NCBI RefSeq assembly: GCF_011030405.1
Contig: NZ_JAAJTJ010000001.1
Span: 372,001-436,000 of the forward strand
DNA length: 64,000 nucleotides
DNA from: Parapedobacter sp. SGR-10
GTDB lineage: Bacteria; Bacteroidota; Bacteroidia; Sphingobacteriales; Sphingobacteriaceae
Direction: 5' to 3'
Of the stretch, positions 56,959 through 64,000 are shown one piece after another. The position numbers and the translations under genes were made by a program. Numbering within the stretch: position 1 is the first letter of the stretch; the number at the start of each line of letters is the position of its first letter. Under the pieces are notes generated by a model that made no database searches, was not told where the DNA came from, and saw only the letters and a program-made list of their open reading frames with translations.

Positions 56959-58800
56959 ATGGATCTATTAAATGAAATAAACGCTTTAACACTGGTCTTT
57001 GTCGCCCTATTGATCTTTGCGATTGCTTATCGGTTTTATGGTATATTTATCGCAAACCGGGTACTGAAGCTGAATGCCAAAAACGTTACTCCTGCAGTCG
57101 AATATGCAGATGGACAGGATTACGTAGTTACGAACAAAAACGTACTGTTCGGACATCATTTTGCCGCGATTGCTGCAGCCGGTCCATTGGTAGGTCCTGT
57201 ACTGGCGGCACAATTTGGCTATTTACCCGGTGCACTTTGGATCTTGATCGGCTGCGTTGTGGGCGGAGGCGTACATGATATGATCGTACTTTTTGCTTCT
57301 GTACGTCATAAAGGGCAAAGCTTAGCCACGATTGCCTCCAAGGAGATTGGTCCAACCATTGGCTCTGTAGCAGGACTGTCAGTGCTTTTTATCCTTGTAC
57401 TTACGTTGGCCGGTCTGTCTTTGGCCTGTATCAGTGCTATGCATGAGGCTCCGTGGTCACTGTTTACTGTCATCATCACTATGCCGATAGCCATTGTCAT
57501 GGGACTGATTATGCGGCGTCGAAAAAACAGTGTCGGCTTTGCCAGTATCTTAGGTGGAGTTTTACTGCTTTTCGGTATCATTGGAGGGCATGATCTAATG
57601 CGGCATGAATACATCAGTAACCTATTCCATTGGGATGTATCGACTATTTCTATTGCCATTGCAGTCTACGGCTTTCTAGCCTCTGTACTTCCTGTATGGC
57701 TATTGTTAGTCCCGCGGGACTATCTATCCACCTACCTCAAGATAGGTACCATCCTCATGTTGACAGTAGGAATTATCTTTGTGAACCCTAACATCGAAAT
57801 GCCTGCGTTTACCCAGTTCATCCATGGTGGTGGGCCCGTTGTTGGCGGTGCCGTATGGCCTTTTATTTTTATCGTGATCGCTTGTGGTGCCATCTCAGGC
57901 TTTCATGCGATCATAGCTACCGGTACAACCCCAAAGATGTTGGGCAATGAAAAGGAGATACTGTTTGTTGGATACGGTGCCATGCTGGTCGAAGGCTTTG
58001 TCGCATTGATGGCATTGATTGCTGCCTGTACGCTGATGCCGGGCGATTATTTCGCGATCAATGTGCCAACGGCTGTTTACGACAGTTTTTTGGCGAATAA
58101 CCCCACGCTGCATCAGATAGACCTGCAGAGCTATGTCGATAAGATCGGGGTCGAGTTGCAAGGGCGCACCGGTGGAGCCGTATCTCTAGCAGTAGGTATG
58201 GCGCACATCTTTCATAATATTCCATTCATGGATGACTTGATGGCCTATTGGTACAATTTTGCGATTATGTTCGAGGCAGTATTCATCTTGACCGCCATCG
58301 ACGCTGGTACCCGAGTCGGGCGTTTCTTTTTGCAAGAGATGCTTGGAACGGTTATCCCTAAGTTTAAGGACAAGAACTGGTTGCCGGGTGTGTTGATCAG
58401 CAGTTTTGCATTCACATTTGCGTGGGGGTACCTGGTTTTTACAGGGAATGTAAGCAGTATATGGCCATTGTTCGGAATCAGCAACCAATTATTGGCGGCT
58501 TGTGGACTGATCGTGTGTACAACCATGCTCTTGCGATTAAACCGAGGACGGTATGCGCTTTGCTCGGCTATTCCCGGCATATTCATGTCTGTCATCACAT
58601 ATTGGGCTGGATATATCCAAGTGGTGGACATCTACATTCCTAACGGGCAGTATATGCTAGCATCATTGGCTGTGCTGGCCTTAGTACTCATGTCGATCGT
58701 ATTCGTCGCTGCATTCAGGAAATGGTTTCAACTGATGAGCATGCCAGCAGATAAGGTAGATGAATATGGCGAGACAGTGAAAGTATTGGTGGAGAAATAA
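56959..58800 (+). CDS. cstA: Carbon starvation protein CstA family permease
   Basis: Large inner-membrane protein of 613 residues with about 16-18 membrane segments, CstA family (peptide or pyruvate transporters in enterobacteria). Typical motifs: 'DYVVTNKNVLFGHHFAAIAAAGPLVGPVLAAQFGYLPGALWILIG', 'GAISGFHAIIATGTTPKML' and 'WPLFGISNQLLAACGL'. It begins 129 bases after the epimerase gene, so it may have its own promoter, though none was seen. Membership in the ROK unit is possible. Substrate in this organism unknown. Confidence 0.9.
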   Translation: MDLLNEINALTLVFVALLIFAIAYRFYGIFIANRVLKLNAKNVTPAVEYADGQDYVVTNKNVLFGHHFAAIAAAGPLVGPVLAAQFGYLPGALWILIGCVVGGGVHDMIVLFASVRHKGQSLATIASKEIGPTIGSVAGLSVLFILVLTLAGLSLACISAMHEAPWSLFTVIITMPIAIVMGLIMRRRKNSVGFASILGGVLLLFGIIGGHDLMRHEYISNLFHWDVSTISIAIAVYGFLASVLPVWLLLVPRDYLSTYLKIGTILMLTVGIIFVNPNIEMPAFTQFIHGGGPVVGGAVWPFIFIVIACGAISGFHAIIATGTTPKMLGNEKEILFVGYGAMLVEGFVALMALIAACTLMPGDYFAINVPTAVYDSFLANNPTLHQIDLQSYVDKIGVELQGRTGGAVSLAVGMAHIFHNIPFMDDLMAYWYNFAIMFEAVFILTAIDAGTRVGRFFLQEMLGTVIPKFKDKNWLPGVLISSFAFTFAWGYLVFTGNVSSIWPLFGISNQLLAACGLIVCTTMLLRLNRGRYALCSAIPGIFMSVITYWAGYIQVVDIYIPNGQYMLASLAVLALVLMSIVFVAAFRKWFQLMSMPADKVDEYGETVKVLVEK

Positions 58801-58998
58801 AGCACAGAAGATTTAGAACAGGAGTAAACTCTGATATATGAAAAGAAAGACAAGAACGACTATCCTATAGCCGTCCAAAAAAATATTGCTACCGTCTTAA
58901 AGACAAAAGCATACAGATCAAACCGTCATTAAAGGTAATAGCTGCTATTGATAGGGTCGTTCGGAACCAAATGTTTATGAACACTAATCAATTATGCT

Positions 58999-59313
58999 AT
59001 GAAAACGATGATGTATCAATTATTATTGTCTGTCCAAAACATTGAAGAGATGGTGTCGTCCCTCCCTCTAGATAATGTGAGCAAAGAAGAAATCAAGTTT
59101 AAACTGGAATCCTTGCAGGCCGATCTCAAACCCGACGAGCGGCTGATCAGCTATAGCGAGGACGAACTGATGACGGTCAAGGAGGTCGGGATCGAGTTTG
59201 GCGTAAGCCACAGCAAGATTGTTGACATGCGGCAGAAGGGAGAACTGACCACGATCAAGCGTGGCTCGGCCGTGCGCCTGATCAAGACCGAAGTCGAAGC
59301 TGCTAAGGAATGA
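58999..59313 (+). CDS. Small helix-turn-helix (excisionase-like) protein
   Basis: 104-residue protein. Residues 1-50 are a helical region ('NIEEMVSSLPLDNVSKEEIKFKLESLQADLK'). Residues 52-100 form a MerR/excisionase-like helix-turn-helix of the HTH_17 kind: 'LMTVKEVGIEFGVSHSKIVDMRQKGELTTIKRGSAVRLIKTEV'. Such proteins are common in mobile elements and toxin or plasmid control, but no integrase or relaxase is near. GC-richer codons than the flanks. It lies directly before the 21-bp repeat array and might bind it; no direct evidence. Confidence 0.75.
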   Translation: MKTMMYQLLLSVQNIEEMVSSLPLDNVSKEEIKFKLESLQADLKPDERLISYSEDELMTVKEVGIEFGVSHSKIVDMRQKGELTTIKRGSAVRLIKTEVEAAKE

Positions 59314-59322
59314 TATTCGATC

Positions 59323-59348
59323 CCGAAAGGTAAGATTTAGCCTTTCGG
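59323..59348 (+). terminator. Hairpin after the HTH gene
   Basis: CCGAAAGG and CCTTTCGG pair perfectly around a 10-base loop, 10 bases after the HTH stop. No T-run. Confidence 0.45.
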
Positions 59349-59426
59349 CGCATACACAGTTCGTCCGATGGGATACGCATACTACGGCCCAGCGTGTACC
59401 TCGTTGCCAGACCTGCATAGCGATTT

Positions 59427-59972
59427 CTAAAAGGTATCCCTAACCCCGTCACATGTACATGCATATGGCCTAAGGTGATAAGGCTTCATGCTCGTGTGCA
59501 TACAATATACCACTGAATCCGTGCATGGGCAACCAAAGTGGATGCGCAGACTGCAAAAACGCGTATATACTCTGCTCAACTTCGCTTGCAAGTGTGTTCA
59601 CACGGTACCCTATTTGACAGGATAGGGATACATTTTGTATAGATCCATGGCCATGGATCGAAACAGGGTATACATTTTACCAAATTGTGTACACATTTAT
59701 GCTAACGGTGTGTGCATGTTATGAAACAGTGTGTACATTGTTTGCAAACCGTGCATACCATCGGCAAAAATGTACATGTCTTTTGGAATACCGGATATGC
59801 ATGTGCGTACATAGGCTGCACACTTTGCAGACTGCTGTATGCCATGGACCAAATCTTGCATAGCGTCAATGAACCTGTACATATAGCGATGCAACCGTTG
59901 CACCCATCTTGCTGATTTATATAGACAGTTGGCGAGCTTCTGTATGCGATCATTCGATCTGTATGTACGTTC
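59427..59972 (-). repeat. Degenerate 21-bp tandem array with heptad-coding pattern
   Basis: About 20 degenerate 21-base units. Read on the minus strand in one frame, unit starts lie at plus positions 59943, 59922, 59901, 59880, 59859, 59838, 59817, 59796, 59775 and 59754, then after one 18-base step at 59736, 59715, 59694, 59673, 59652 and 59631. The register continues at 59589, 59568 and 59547. The first codon is ATG in ten units and otherwise ATA, GTG, CTA, GTA, CTG, TTG or GCA. The consensus begins ATGYAYACNCTGTTT (M-Y/H-T-L-F). Stops interrupt the frame at 59697 (TAA), 59610 (TAG) and 59598 (TGA), all without breaking the 21-base register. It may be a decayed heptad-repeat gene or a non-coding array. 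A 107-codon frame (59702-60025, minus) also crosses it. Confidence 0.7.
59642..59659. repeat. Perfect 18-bp palindrome inside the array
   Basis: GATCCATGGCCATGGATC is a perfect 9+9 palindrome without spacer, flanked on both sides by ATACATTTT (59628 and 59670). It could be a protein-binding site or a chance product of two facing repeat units. Confidence 0.6.
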
Positions 59973-60077
59973 TCACGTGAGGGATACACCCCGGGAAGGA
60001 AATGCCAGATACGCAGCAGATCCACTCATTACCTGCATGATATTTTCTCCATAGCCTACCATCGCAAATCATTATCA

Positions 60078-60110
60078 CACTAGGCACACGCTTGCCGCGT
60101 GTGCCTAGTG
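60078..60110. repeat. Perfect 14-bp stem hairpin
   Basis: CACTAGGCACACGC (60078-60091) and GCGTGTGCCTAGTG (60097-60110) pair perfectly around TTGCC. GC-rich, no T-run on either side, 131 bases beyond the stop of the minus-strand SDR gene. It could be a terminator, an element end or a binding site. The remaining 59973-60241 shows no gene. Confidence 0.6.
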
Positions 60111-60241
60111 CTAAGATATGTACACCCGACAGGACCATTCGGGAAAATCACAAAGAGAAAAAACTTAGAGTCTTAGTGGCAAACAATCAACAACTTAAGA
60201 TAAAAAAACAGTGTTGAACACGAAGGATAGGTTAAGATCCG

Positions 60242-60952
60242 TCACGGCGTCGTATTCGCAACCGGTAATACCTTGCCATTGTAGTATTTGCTGCCGTTCT
60301 GGGCAAATTCGGCGATATATCTGCCCATCTCAAAGGCCAATGTCCCCGCTTCTACCCCCGGAAAAGCCGTTTCAAACATTTCCGTTTGTGAAGAGCCCAA
60401 AGCCAGGCAATTGACTTTGATTCCTTTATCTTTAAATTCCTCTGCCAAACATTCCGTCAGCACGGCCAAAGCACCCTTACTGGCCGAGTACGCACTCAGT
60501 CCCGGAAACTTGACCGAGCCTTGAAAGCCGCCCATACTACCGATATTGACGATATGTGCCCCCTCTCCCATCAAAGGTACTACATGCCTAATCATATTGA
60601 CATGTCCCAGTACATTCGTTTGGAGCATATACGCAAATTCTTCGGCAGAAGTATCCAAAAAGGGCTTGTTGACCAATGCACCCGCATTATTGATCAGGAT
60701 ATCGACCTTGTCAAATTTAGATTTTATGTAGGGGATCAACGAGTCTTCATAATTGTCATAGACAATATCAAATTGTGCCGGATACAACTTCCCGCCATCC
60801 GGATTTAAGGAGGAAGCAATCTCATGCAGCTTGCGCAGTTTGTCTGTCGAACGTGCCAATGCAATAACCTGATTGTCCTTGTTGGCTGTCAAATCCAATA
60901 CAGCTTCAAAACCAATACCGCTGCTCGCACCTGTGATGATAATATTTGCCAT
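60242..60952 (-). CDS. Short-chain dehydrogenase/reductase (SDR)
   Basis: NAD(P)-dependent oxidoreductase of the classical SDR family, 236 residues. Cofactor motif TGASSGIG (7-14), NNAG (88-91), catalytic Ser139 in 'NIGSMGG', Tyr155 and Lys159 in YSASK. Its ATG shares one base with the stop codon of the preceding membrane-protein gene, so translation is coupled. The substrate cannot be told from sequence. Confidence 0.9.
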   Translation of the reverse strand: MANIIITGASSGIGFEAVLDLTANKDNQVIALARSTDKLRKLHEIASSLNPDGGKLYPAQFDIVYDNYEDSLIPYIKSKFDKVDILINNAGALVNKPFLDTSAEEFAYMLQTNVLGHVNMIRHVVPLMGEGAHIVNIGSMGGFQGSVKFPGLSAYSASKGALAVLTECLAEEFKDKGIKVNCLALGSSQTEMFETAFPGVEAGTLAFEMGRYIAEFAQNGSKYYNGKVLPVANTTP

Positions 60953-61920
60953 TATTCTTCTTCTTTTAAAGCATCCTTGTCAATCTCTTCTTCGACCTCC
61001 GCTACGGTAGGCAGATGATCTGCCCCCAATCGCTGAGGTCTGAAAATATAATATATTCCCGAAGATGCGACTATAACCGAAATCAGATTGAAAAACAAAC
61101 TAAGCAGCACGGCTGTATGCTCATCGATCTGGAAATAGGTCGCCCCATAGACCATGACGAGCTCACGTAGCCCTACCCCACCTCCTATAGACGGAACAAT
61201 AGCCACAATGGCCGACAACAGGAATATCAGTAAATATGGTGAAAATTTGCCGTCAAAATTTAAGGAATACAAAATCAATATGGCCGCCAAAACCTGAAAC
61301 CCCTGTACGGCCAATGCCTTAATATGTGTACGAACAAATATCCGGGCAAACTGCTTGAAGAGTATGCGCAGGAAAAAATAATAGGAGACCGTACCAATGA
61401 TAGCTGCTGCTATCGTAATAGCATTTGGAATTGCCAACCGGGGCATAAACACAACCAAAGCACACGTGATAAGAGCCAATGCCCACAAGCCACTCAACCG
61501 ATCAAAAAACACGGCACTCAATATCTTTCTACCTGAGATCTGGTGCTTTTTTTTGAGGAAATAGATCTTGTAGCCATCTCCGCCGATACCGCCCGGTAAA
61601 AAATAATTGTACAACAAGCCCAATTGATACAATCGCAAATTGTACCGTTCGGAGAGGTCAAGATGTATGGCCTTGAAAAAGCTATTCAACCGGGAAGAGG
61701 CCACAAGCTGCGAGACAACGTAACTGCATAGGCCCAGAAAAAGAAAGAACCAATTGCAGTCGACAAGCGCCGTTTTGAGTTCGGTAAAGTCAATTTTTCT
61801 GGAAACCCAATACAAAGCCACAAGAGTAATGATGGATTTCAGAATATTCTTACCTATAGTTGTCAGTCTTTTATTACGCATGTATCCGAATTCCTGCTTA
61901 AGGTTCGTAAAAGTACGCAT
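60952..61920 (-). CDS. Flippase-like / LPG synthase-type membrane protein (UPF0104)
   Basis: Inner-membrane protein of 322 residues with about 7-8 membrane segments, of the lysylphosphatidylglycerol synthase membrane-domain family (YbhN/AglD-like). Family stretches: 'FLFLGLCSYVVSQLVASSRLNSFFKAI', 'LGLLYNYFLPGGIGGDGYKIYFLKKKHQISGRKILSAVFFDRLSGLWAL' and 'PSIGGGVGLRELVMVYGA'. The catalytic cytoplasmic domain of MprF is missing, so this is the transport-like part alone, probably a lipid-linked substrate flippase. The C-terminal tail is acidic. It is coupled to the SDR gene. Confidence 0.87.
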   Translation of the reverse strand: MRTFTNLKQEFGYMRNKRLTTIGKNILKSIITLVALYWVSRKIDFTELKTALVDCNWFFLFLGLCSYVVSQLVASSRLNSFFKAIHLDLSERYNLRLYQLGLLYNYFLPGGIGGDGYKIYFLKKKHQISGRKILSAVFFDRLSGLWALALITCALVVFMPRLAIPNAITIAAAIIGTVSYYFFLRILFKQFARIFVRTHIKALAVQGFQVLAAILILYSLNFDGKFSPYLLIFLLSAIVAIVPSIGGGVGLRELVMVYGATYFQIDEHTAVLLSLFFNLISVIVASSGIYYIFRPQRLGADHLPTVAEVEEEIDKDALKEEE

Positions 61921-62082
61921 TAATCACTAAAAACACATATTCCTTTTAACAATATTAACCCTTCGTTTTCTCTAAACAAACTATCTCCCCCCAATAAATA
62001 AATTTCCTGTCTCCTATTGATCCAAAAATTTCTGTTATGGTATGATTTTTGGATGAGGTCGTCATGGAGATCATAAGTTTCT

Positions 62083-62090
62083 TATCTTTG
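62083..62090 (+). promoter_or_regulatory. Putative -7 element of the lipocalin-like gene
   Basis: TATCTTTG fits TAnnTTTG and lies 28 bases before the start codon at 62119. No TTG at the right -33 distance. Confidence 0.5.
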
Positions 62091-62118
62091 CGGATATAAG
62101 TGAATTTAAAATTAGAAA

Positions 62119-62685
62119 ATGATAATTATGTGTAAACGTATTCTTTCTTTCGTATCACTACTGGTAGTAGTGTTGGTGGTGGCATCGTGCGGTGCCCAGA
62201 AAAAAGGTTCTTCCGAAGTGACCGGTACAGCAGGGTCCACTTCAGGACCTTCGGCCTCTCAATGGCGATCGGGCATCAAGGGAAAATGGGTGCTCAACTC
62301 GGTAACCCGCGAAAATATTCCCCAAACCTACACGGTCAAAAATATTTTTGACGAAGCCCCTGTCGACTGTTTTATCGGTAGCGAATGGAATCTGCCCGGT
62401 GGCAATTATAAAGGAAGTATCACCTTCAACACAAGCGGCACACTCTGTGCAAATGGAGCCGTACGCACGATCATTTGGGACGTCTACAATCCAGGGAAAT
62501 CAGGAGGTGAACCGCAGTTTCAATTCAAGAAATTGTATGCCGGAGACAAGGCGTCCAACGTCACAAGCGGTTACCGTCTGGATCTATCATATGCCAACGA
62601 AGGATCTTTGGTGATGAAAATGCCCGTTCCTTTGGATAATGGAACCACCGGATATCTGGTGTTTAATTTTTCGAAAGGGAATTAA
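62119..62685 (+). CDS. Lipocalin-like lipoprotein
   Basis: Lipid-anchored protein of 188 residues. Signal with lipobox VVASC (Cys24); start at 62119 or at the internal ATG 62128. After a Ser/Gly/Thr-rich linker comes a beta-barrel-like domain: 'IKGKWVLNSVTRENI' (a lipocalin-type GxW start), 'FIGSEWNLPGGNYKGSITF', 'IIWDVYNPG' and 'YRLDLSYANEGSLVMKMPV'. Two Cys (in VDCFIG and GTLCANG) may form a disulfide. Similar lipoproteins are common in Bacteroidota, with no known ligand. Confidence 0.78.
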   Translation: MIIMCKRILSFVSLLVVVLVVASCGAQKKGSSEVTGTAGSTSGPSASQWRSGIKGKWVLNSVTRENIPQTYTVKNIFDEAPVDCFIGSEWNLPGGNYKGSITFNTSGTLCANGAVRTIIWDVYNPGKSGGEPQFQFKKLYAGDKASNVTSGYRLDLSYANEGSLVMKMPVPLDNGTTGYLVFNFSKGN

Positions 62686-62695
62686 AATAACTATT

Positions 62696-62723
62696 GTAGA
62701 GACGCGATTGATCGCGTCTCTAC
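62696..62723. terminator. GTAGAGACGC hairpin with T-run
   Basis: GTAGAGACGCGAT and ATCGCGTCTCTAC form a perfect 13-bp stem with a 2-base loop, followed by TTTTTATTTC. It lies between the convergent lipocalin-like and MetZ-type genes and starts 10 bases after the former's stop, so it is the best terminator candidate in the window. Confidence 0.8.
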
Positions 62724-62726
62724 TTT

Positions 62727-63899
62727 TTATTTCGTCCTTTCCAATGCCTGCAAAATATCACCGATAATATCTTCCTGATCTTCCAATCCTACAGACAAAC
62801 GTATCGTACCCGGATGAATACCCAAGCTGGCACGTTCATCCTCTTTTAGCTTGGAATGTGTGGTCGAAGCCGGATGCGTAGCGATAGTTCTCGCATCACC
62901 CAGATTGGACGTGTACTTGATCATTTCCAACGCATCGACAAACCGAAAGGCACGCTCTTGGCCACCCTTGACCTCAAAAGTCACGATTCCTCCTCCCGCT
63001 TTCATTTGCTTCTTAGCCAACTCATATTGCGGATGGGATGGTAAAAAAGGATATTTCACATCCACTATCTCACTGTGTTTCTCCAATGCCTCAGCCAGCG
63101 CCAACGCATTAGAAGAGTGGCGATCCATGCGTAATCCCAACGTTTCCAGACTCTTTGAGAGTACCCATGCGTTGAAAGGTGACATGGCAGGCCCTGTATG
63201 ACGGATGAAAAACATCATTTTATCCATGAGCTCTTTTTTGCCGACCACTACTCCACCCAATACACGTCCTTGTCCGTCCATATATTTGGTTGCCGAATGT
63301 ATGGACAGGTCGAATCCGTACGGTAAGGGTTTTTGCAGATAAGGTGTTGCAAAGCAATTGTCGATGGAAAAGATGACCTGTGGATATTTTTCTTTCAAAC
63401 GTCCCAGGGCTTCCAGATCGTACAATTCTAGCCCCGGATTTGAAGGGGATTCCAGAAATATAATCTTTGTATTGGGCTGTATCGCCTTTTCCCAATCGGC
63501 AATATTTGCCGTACTCACATAAGTATGGGTGATACCCCATTTGGGAAACAACTGCGTCAACAACTGATGCGTGGATCCAAAAATGGCCCGGCTGGACACA
63601 ATATGATCTCCGCTCTCAATAAATGCAGCAAATCCGGCAAATACTGCCGCCATTCCCGAAGAAAATGCAAGACCAGCTTCGGCATCTTCCATCGCACATA
63701 CCCGGTTGATAAACTCGGAGGTATTGGGGTTCGCATATCGGGAATACACCATACCCTCTTCTTCCTCCGCAAAGATCGCTCGTCCTTGCTCAGCACTGTC
63801 AAAAATAAAACTGGATGTAAGATATAATGGAACGGAATGTTCTCTGGTCGCAGAGCGTGGAGCCTGCTCCCTGATAATTCGGGATTGATCTTTCTTCAT
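62727..63899 (-). CDS. metZ: MetZ-type PLP sulfhydrylase (Cys/Met metabolism)
   Basis: PLP enzyme of the gamma-family (MetB/MetC/MetZ), 390 residues. The PLP lysine is Lys205 in 'SIHSATKYMDGQGRVLGG'; the GQGRVLGG stretch favours O-succinylhomoserine sulfhydrylase (MetZ) over cystathionine gamma-synthase. Other motifs: 'YSRYANPNTSEFINRVCAMEDAEAGLAFSSGMAAV', 'ESPSNPGLELYD' and 'SVGLEDQEDIIGDI'. It would make homocysteine from an activated homoserine and sulfide. A TTG nine bases upstream extends the frame, but the ATG at 63899 is preferred. A -7-like element sits 7 bases before it. Methionine gamma-lyase remains possible. Confidence 0.85.
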   Translation of the reverse strand: MKKDQSRIIREQAPRSATREHSVPLYLTSSFIFDSAEQGRAIFAEEEEGMVYSRYANPNTSEFINRVCAMEDAEAGLAFSSGMAAVFAGFAAFIESGDHIVSSRAIFGSTHQLLTQLFPKWGITHTYVSTANIADWEKAIQPNTKIIFLESPSNPGLELYDLEALGRLKEKYPQVIFSIDNCFATPYLQKPLPYGFDLSIHSATKYMDGQGRVLGGVVVGKKELMDKMMFFIRHTGPAMSPFNAWVLSKSLETLGLRMDRHSSNALALAEALEKHSEIVDVKYPFLPSHPQYELAKKQMKAGGGIVTFEVKGGQERAFRFVDALEMIKYTSNLGDARTIATHPASTTHSKLKEDERASLGIHPGTIRLSVGLEDQEDIIGDILQALERTK

Positions 63900-63905
63900 G
63901 ATCGA

Positions 63906-63913
63906 CAAATTTA
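63906..63913 (-). promoter_or_regulatory. Putative -7 element of metZ, very close to the start
   Basis: On the minus strand TAAATTTG matches TAnnTTTG and ends 6 bases before the ATG at 63899, so transcription would begin almost at the start codon. It may be a leaderless promoter or chance. Confidence 0.35.
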
Positions 63914-63958
63914 GATAAAATGCTTTGCATTCACCAATACCGATAGAGAAAACTCACA

Positions 63959-64000
63959 ATGAACATTTTACAAACCTACGTTGGCGTACGAATAGAGTTT
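63959..64000 (+). CDS. Possible start of a gene cut by the window edge
   Basis: ATG at 63959 opens a frame (MNILQTYVGVRIEF) that runs off the right edge. It diverges from metZ. Only 14 codons are visible, so the family cannot be named and the start is uncertain. Confidence 0.25.
   Translation, partial: MNILQTYVGVRIEF

Noticed and set aside
58838..58870. Ten-codon frame before the HTH gene
   Set aside because: Too short, no ribosome-binding context and no sign of an attenuator; the 58801-58998 gap otherwise shows nothing.
59641..59911. Replication origin with iterons
   Set aside because: Repeats of 21 bp next to an HTH gene suggested this, but there is no replication initiator gene, no DnaA box of TTATCCACA type and no AT-rich unwinding region.
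59712..59915. 67-codon plus-strand open frame in the 21-bp array
   Set aside because: Heptad pattern arises from the DNA period in any frame. The minus-strand frame shows better hydrophobic register; neither is a convincing present-day gene.
59427..59972. CRISPR array
   Set aside because: Units are 21 bases, degenerate and contiguous, without constant repeats or spacers, and no cas genes are near.

Overview
The window comes from a Bacteroidota genome, most likely Sphingobacteriaceae (Sphingobacterium- or Pedobacter-like). The grounds are three SusC/SusD outer-membrane import pairs, two sigma/FecR/STN-SusC signalling sets, DUF4959/DUF5126/DUF5000, DUF4843, DUF5017 and DUF5009 proteins, many Cys-anchored lipoproteins, and Bacteroidota-type TAnnTTTG promoter elements. 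No rRNA, tRNA, CRISPR array, transposase or integrase was seen.

Layout. (1) 1-3153: end of a FadL-type porin gene, an SGNH lipoprotein and an OsmC protein. (2) 3174-13704, minus strand: sigma factor, FecR, STN-SusC, SusD, a DUF4959/5126/5000 lipoprotein and a secreted metallophosphoesterase. (3) 14087-19896: uvrA, then three unrelated envelope proteins, with a dense cluster of hairpins between them. (4) 20126-37996: a plus-strand serine hydrolase and a DUF819 permease converge on a long minus-strand unit. Read in its own direction, this unit is sigma, FecR, STN-SusC, SusD, five secreted proteins carrying seven copies of one unrecognised domain (two serine hydrolases interleaved), and an L-Ala-D/L-Glu-type epimerase. 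It contains no glycosidase and looks like a peptide or muropeptide acquisition system. (5) 38246-58800: a ROK repressor diverges from a tightly packed plus-strand unit: AmpG-like MFS permease, NAGPA-type phosphodiester glycosidase, FAD oxidoreductase, SusC without STN, SusD, DUF5017 lipoprotein, two unknown secreted proteins, DUF5009 membrane acetyltransferase-like protein, two SGNH esterases, DUF4434 protein, N-acylglucosamine 2-epimerase, and then CstA. This suggests use of an acetylated, phosphodiester-containing amino-sugar glycan. AT-rich palindromes at the promoter are likely ROK operators. (6) 58999-60241: a small HTH protein followed by about 930 bp without a normal gene, most of it a degenerate 21-bp tandem array. 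(7) 60242-64000: an SDR and a flippase-like membrane protein, a lipocalin-like lipoprotein, and a MetZ-type PLP enzyme.

How the parts fit. Loci 2 and 4 each pair an STN-bearing SusC with a sigma/FecR set, so they are probably induced by ligand binding at the outer membrane. Locus 5 has a SusC without STN and is probably controlled by intracellular sugar through the ROK protein. Loci 4 and 5 lie side by side and together could handle the peptide and amino-sugar parts of foreign cell envelopes. That is inference from gene content, not shown by the sequence. Several gene ends carry dispersed palindromic repeats, including three copies of a GTAGAGACGC hairpin that probably act as terminators.
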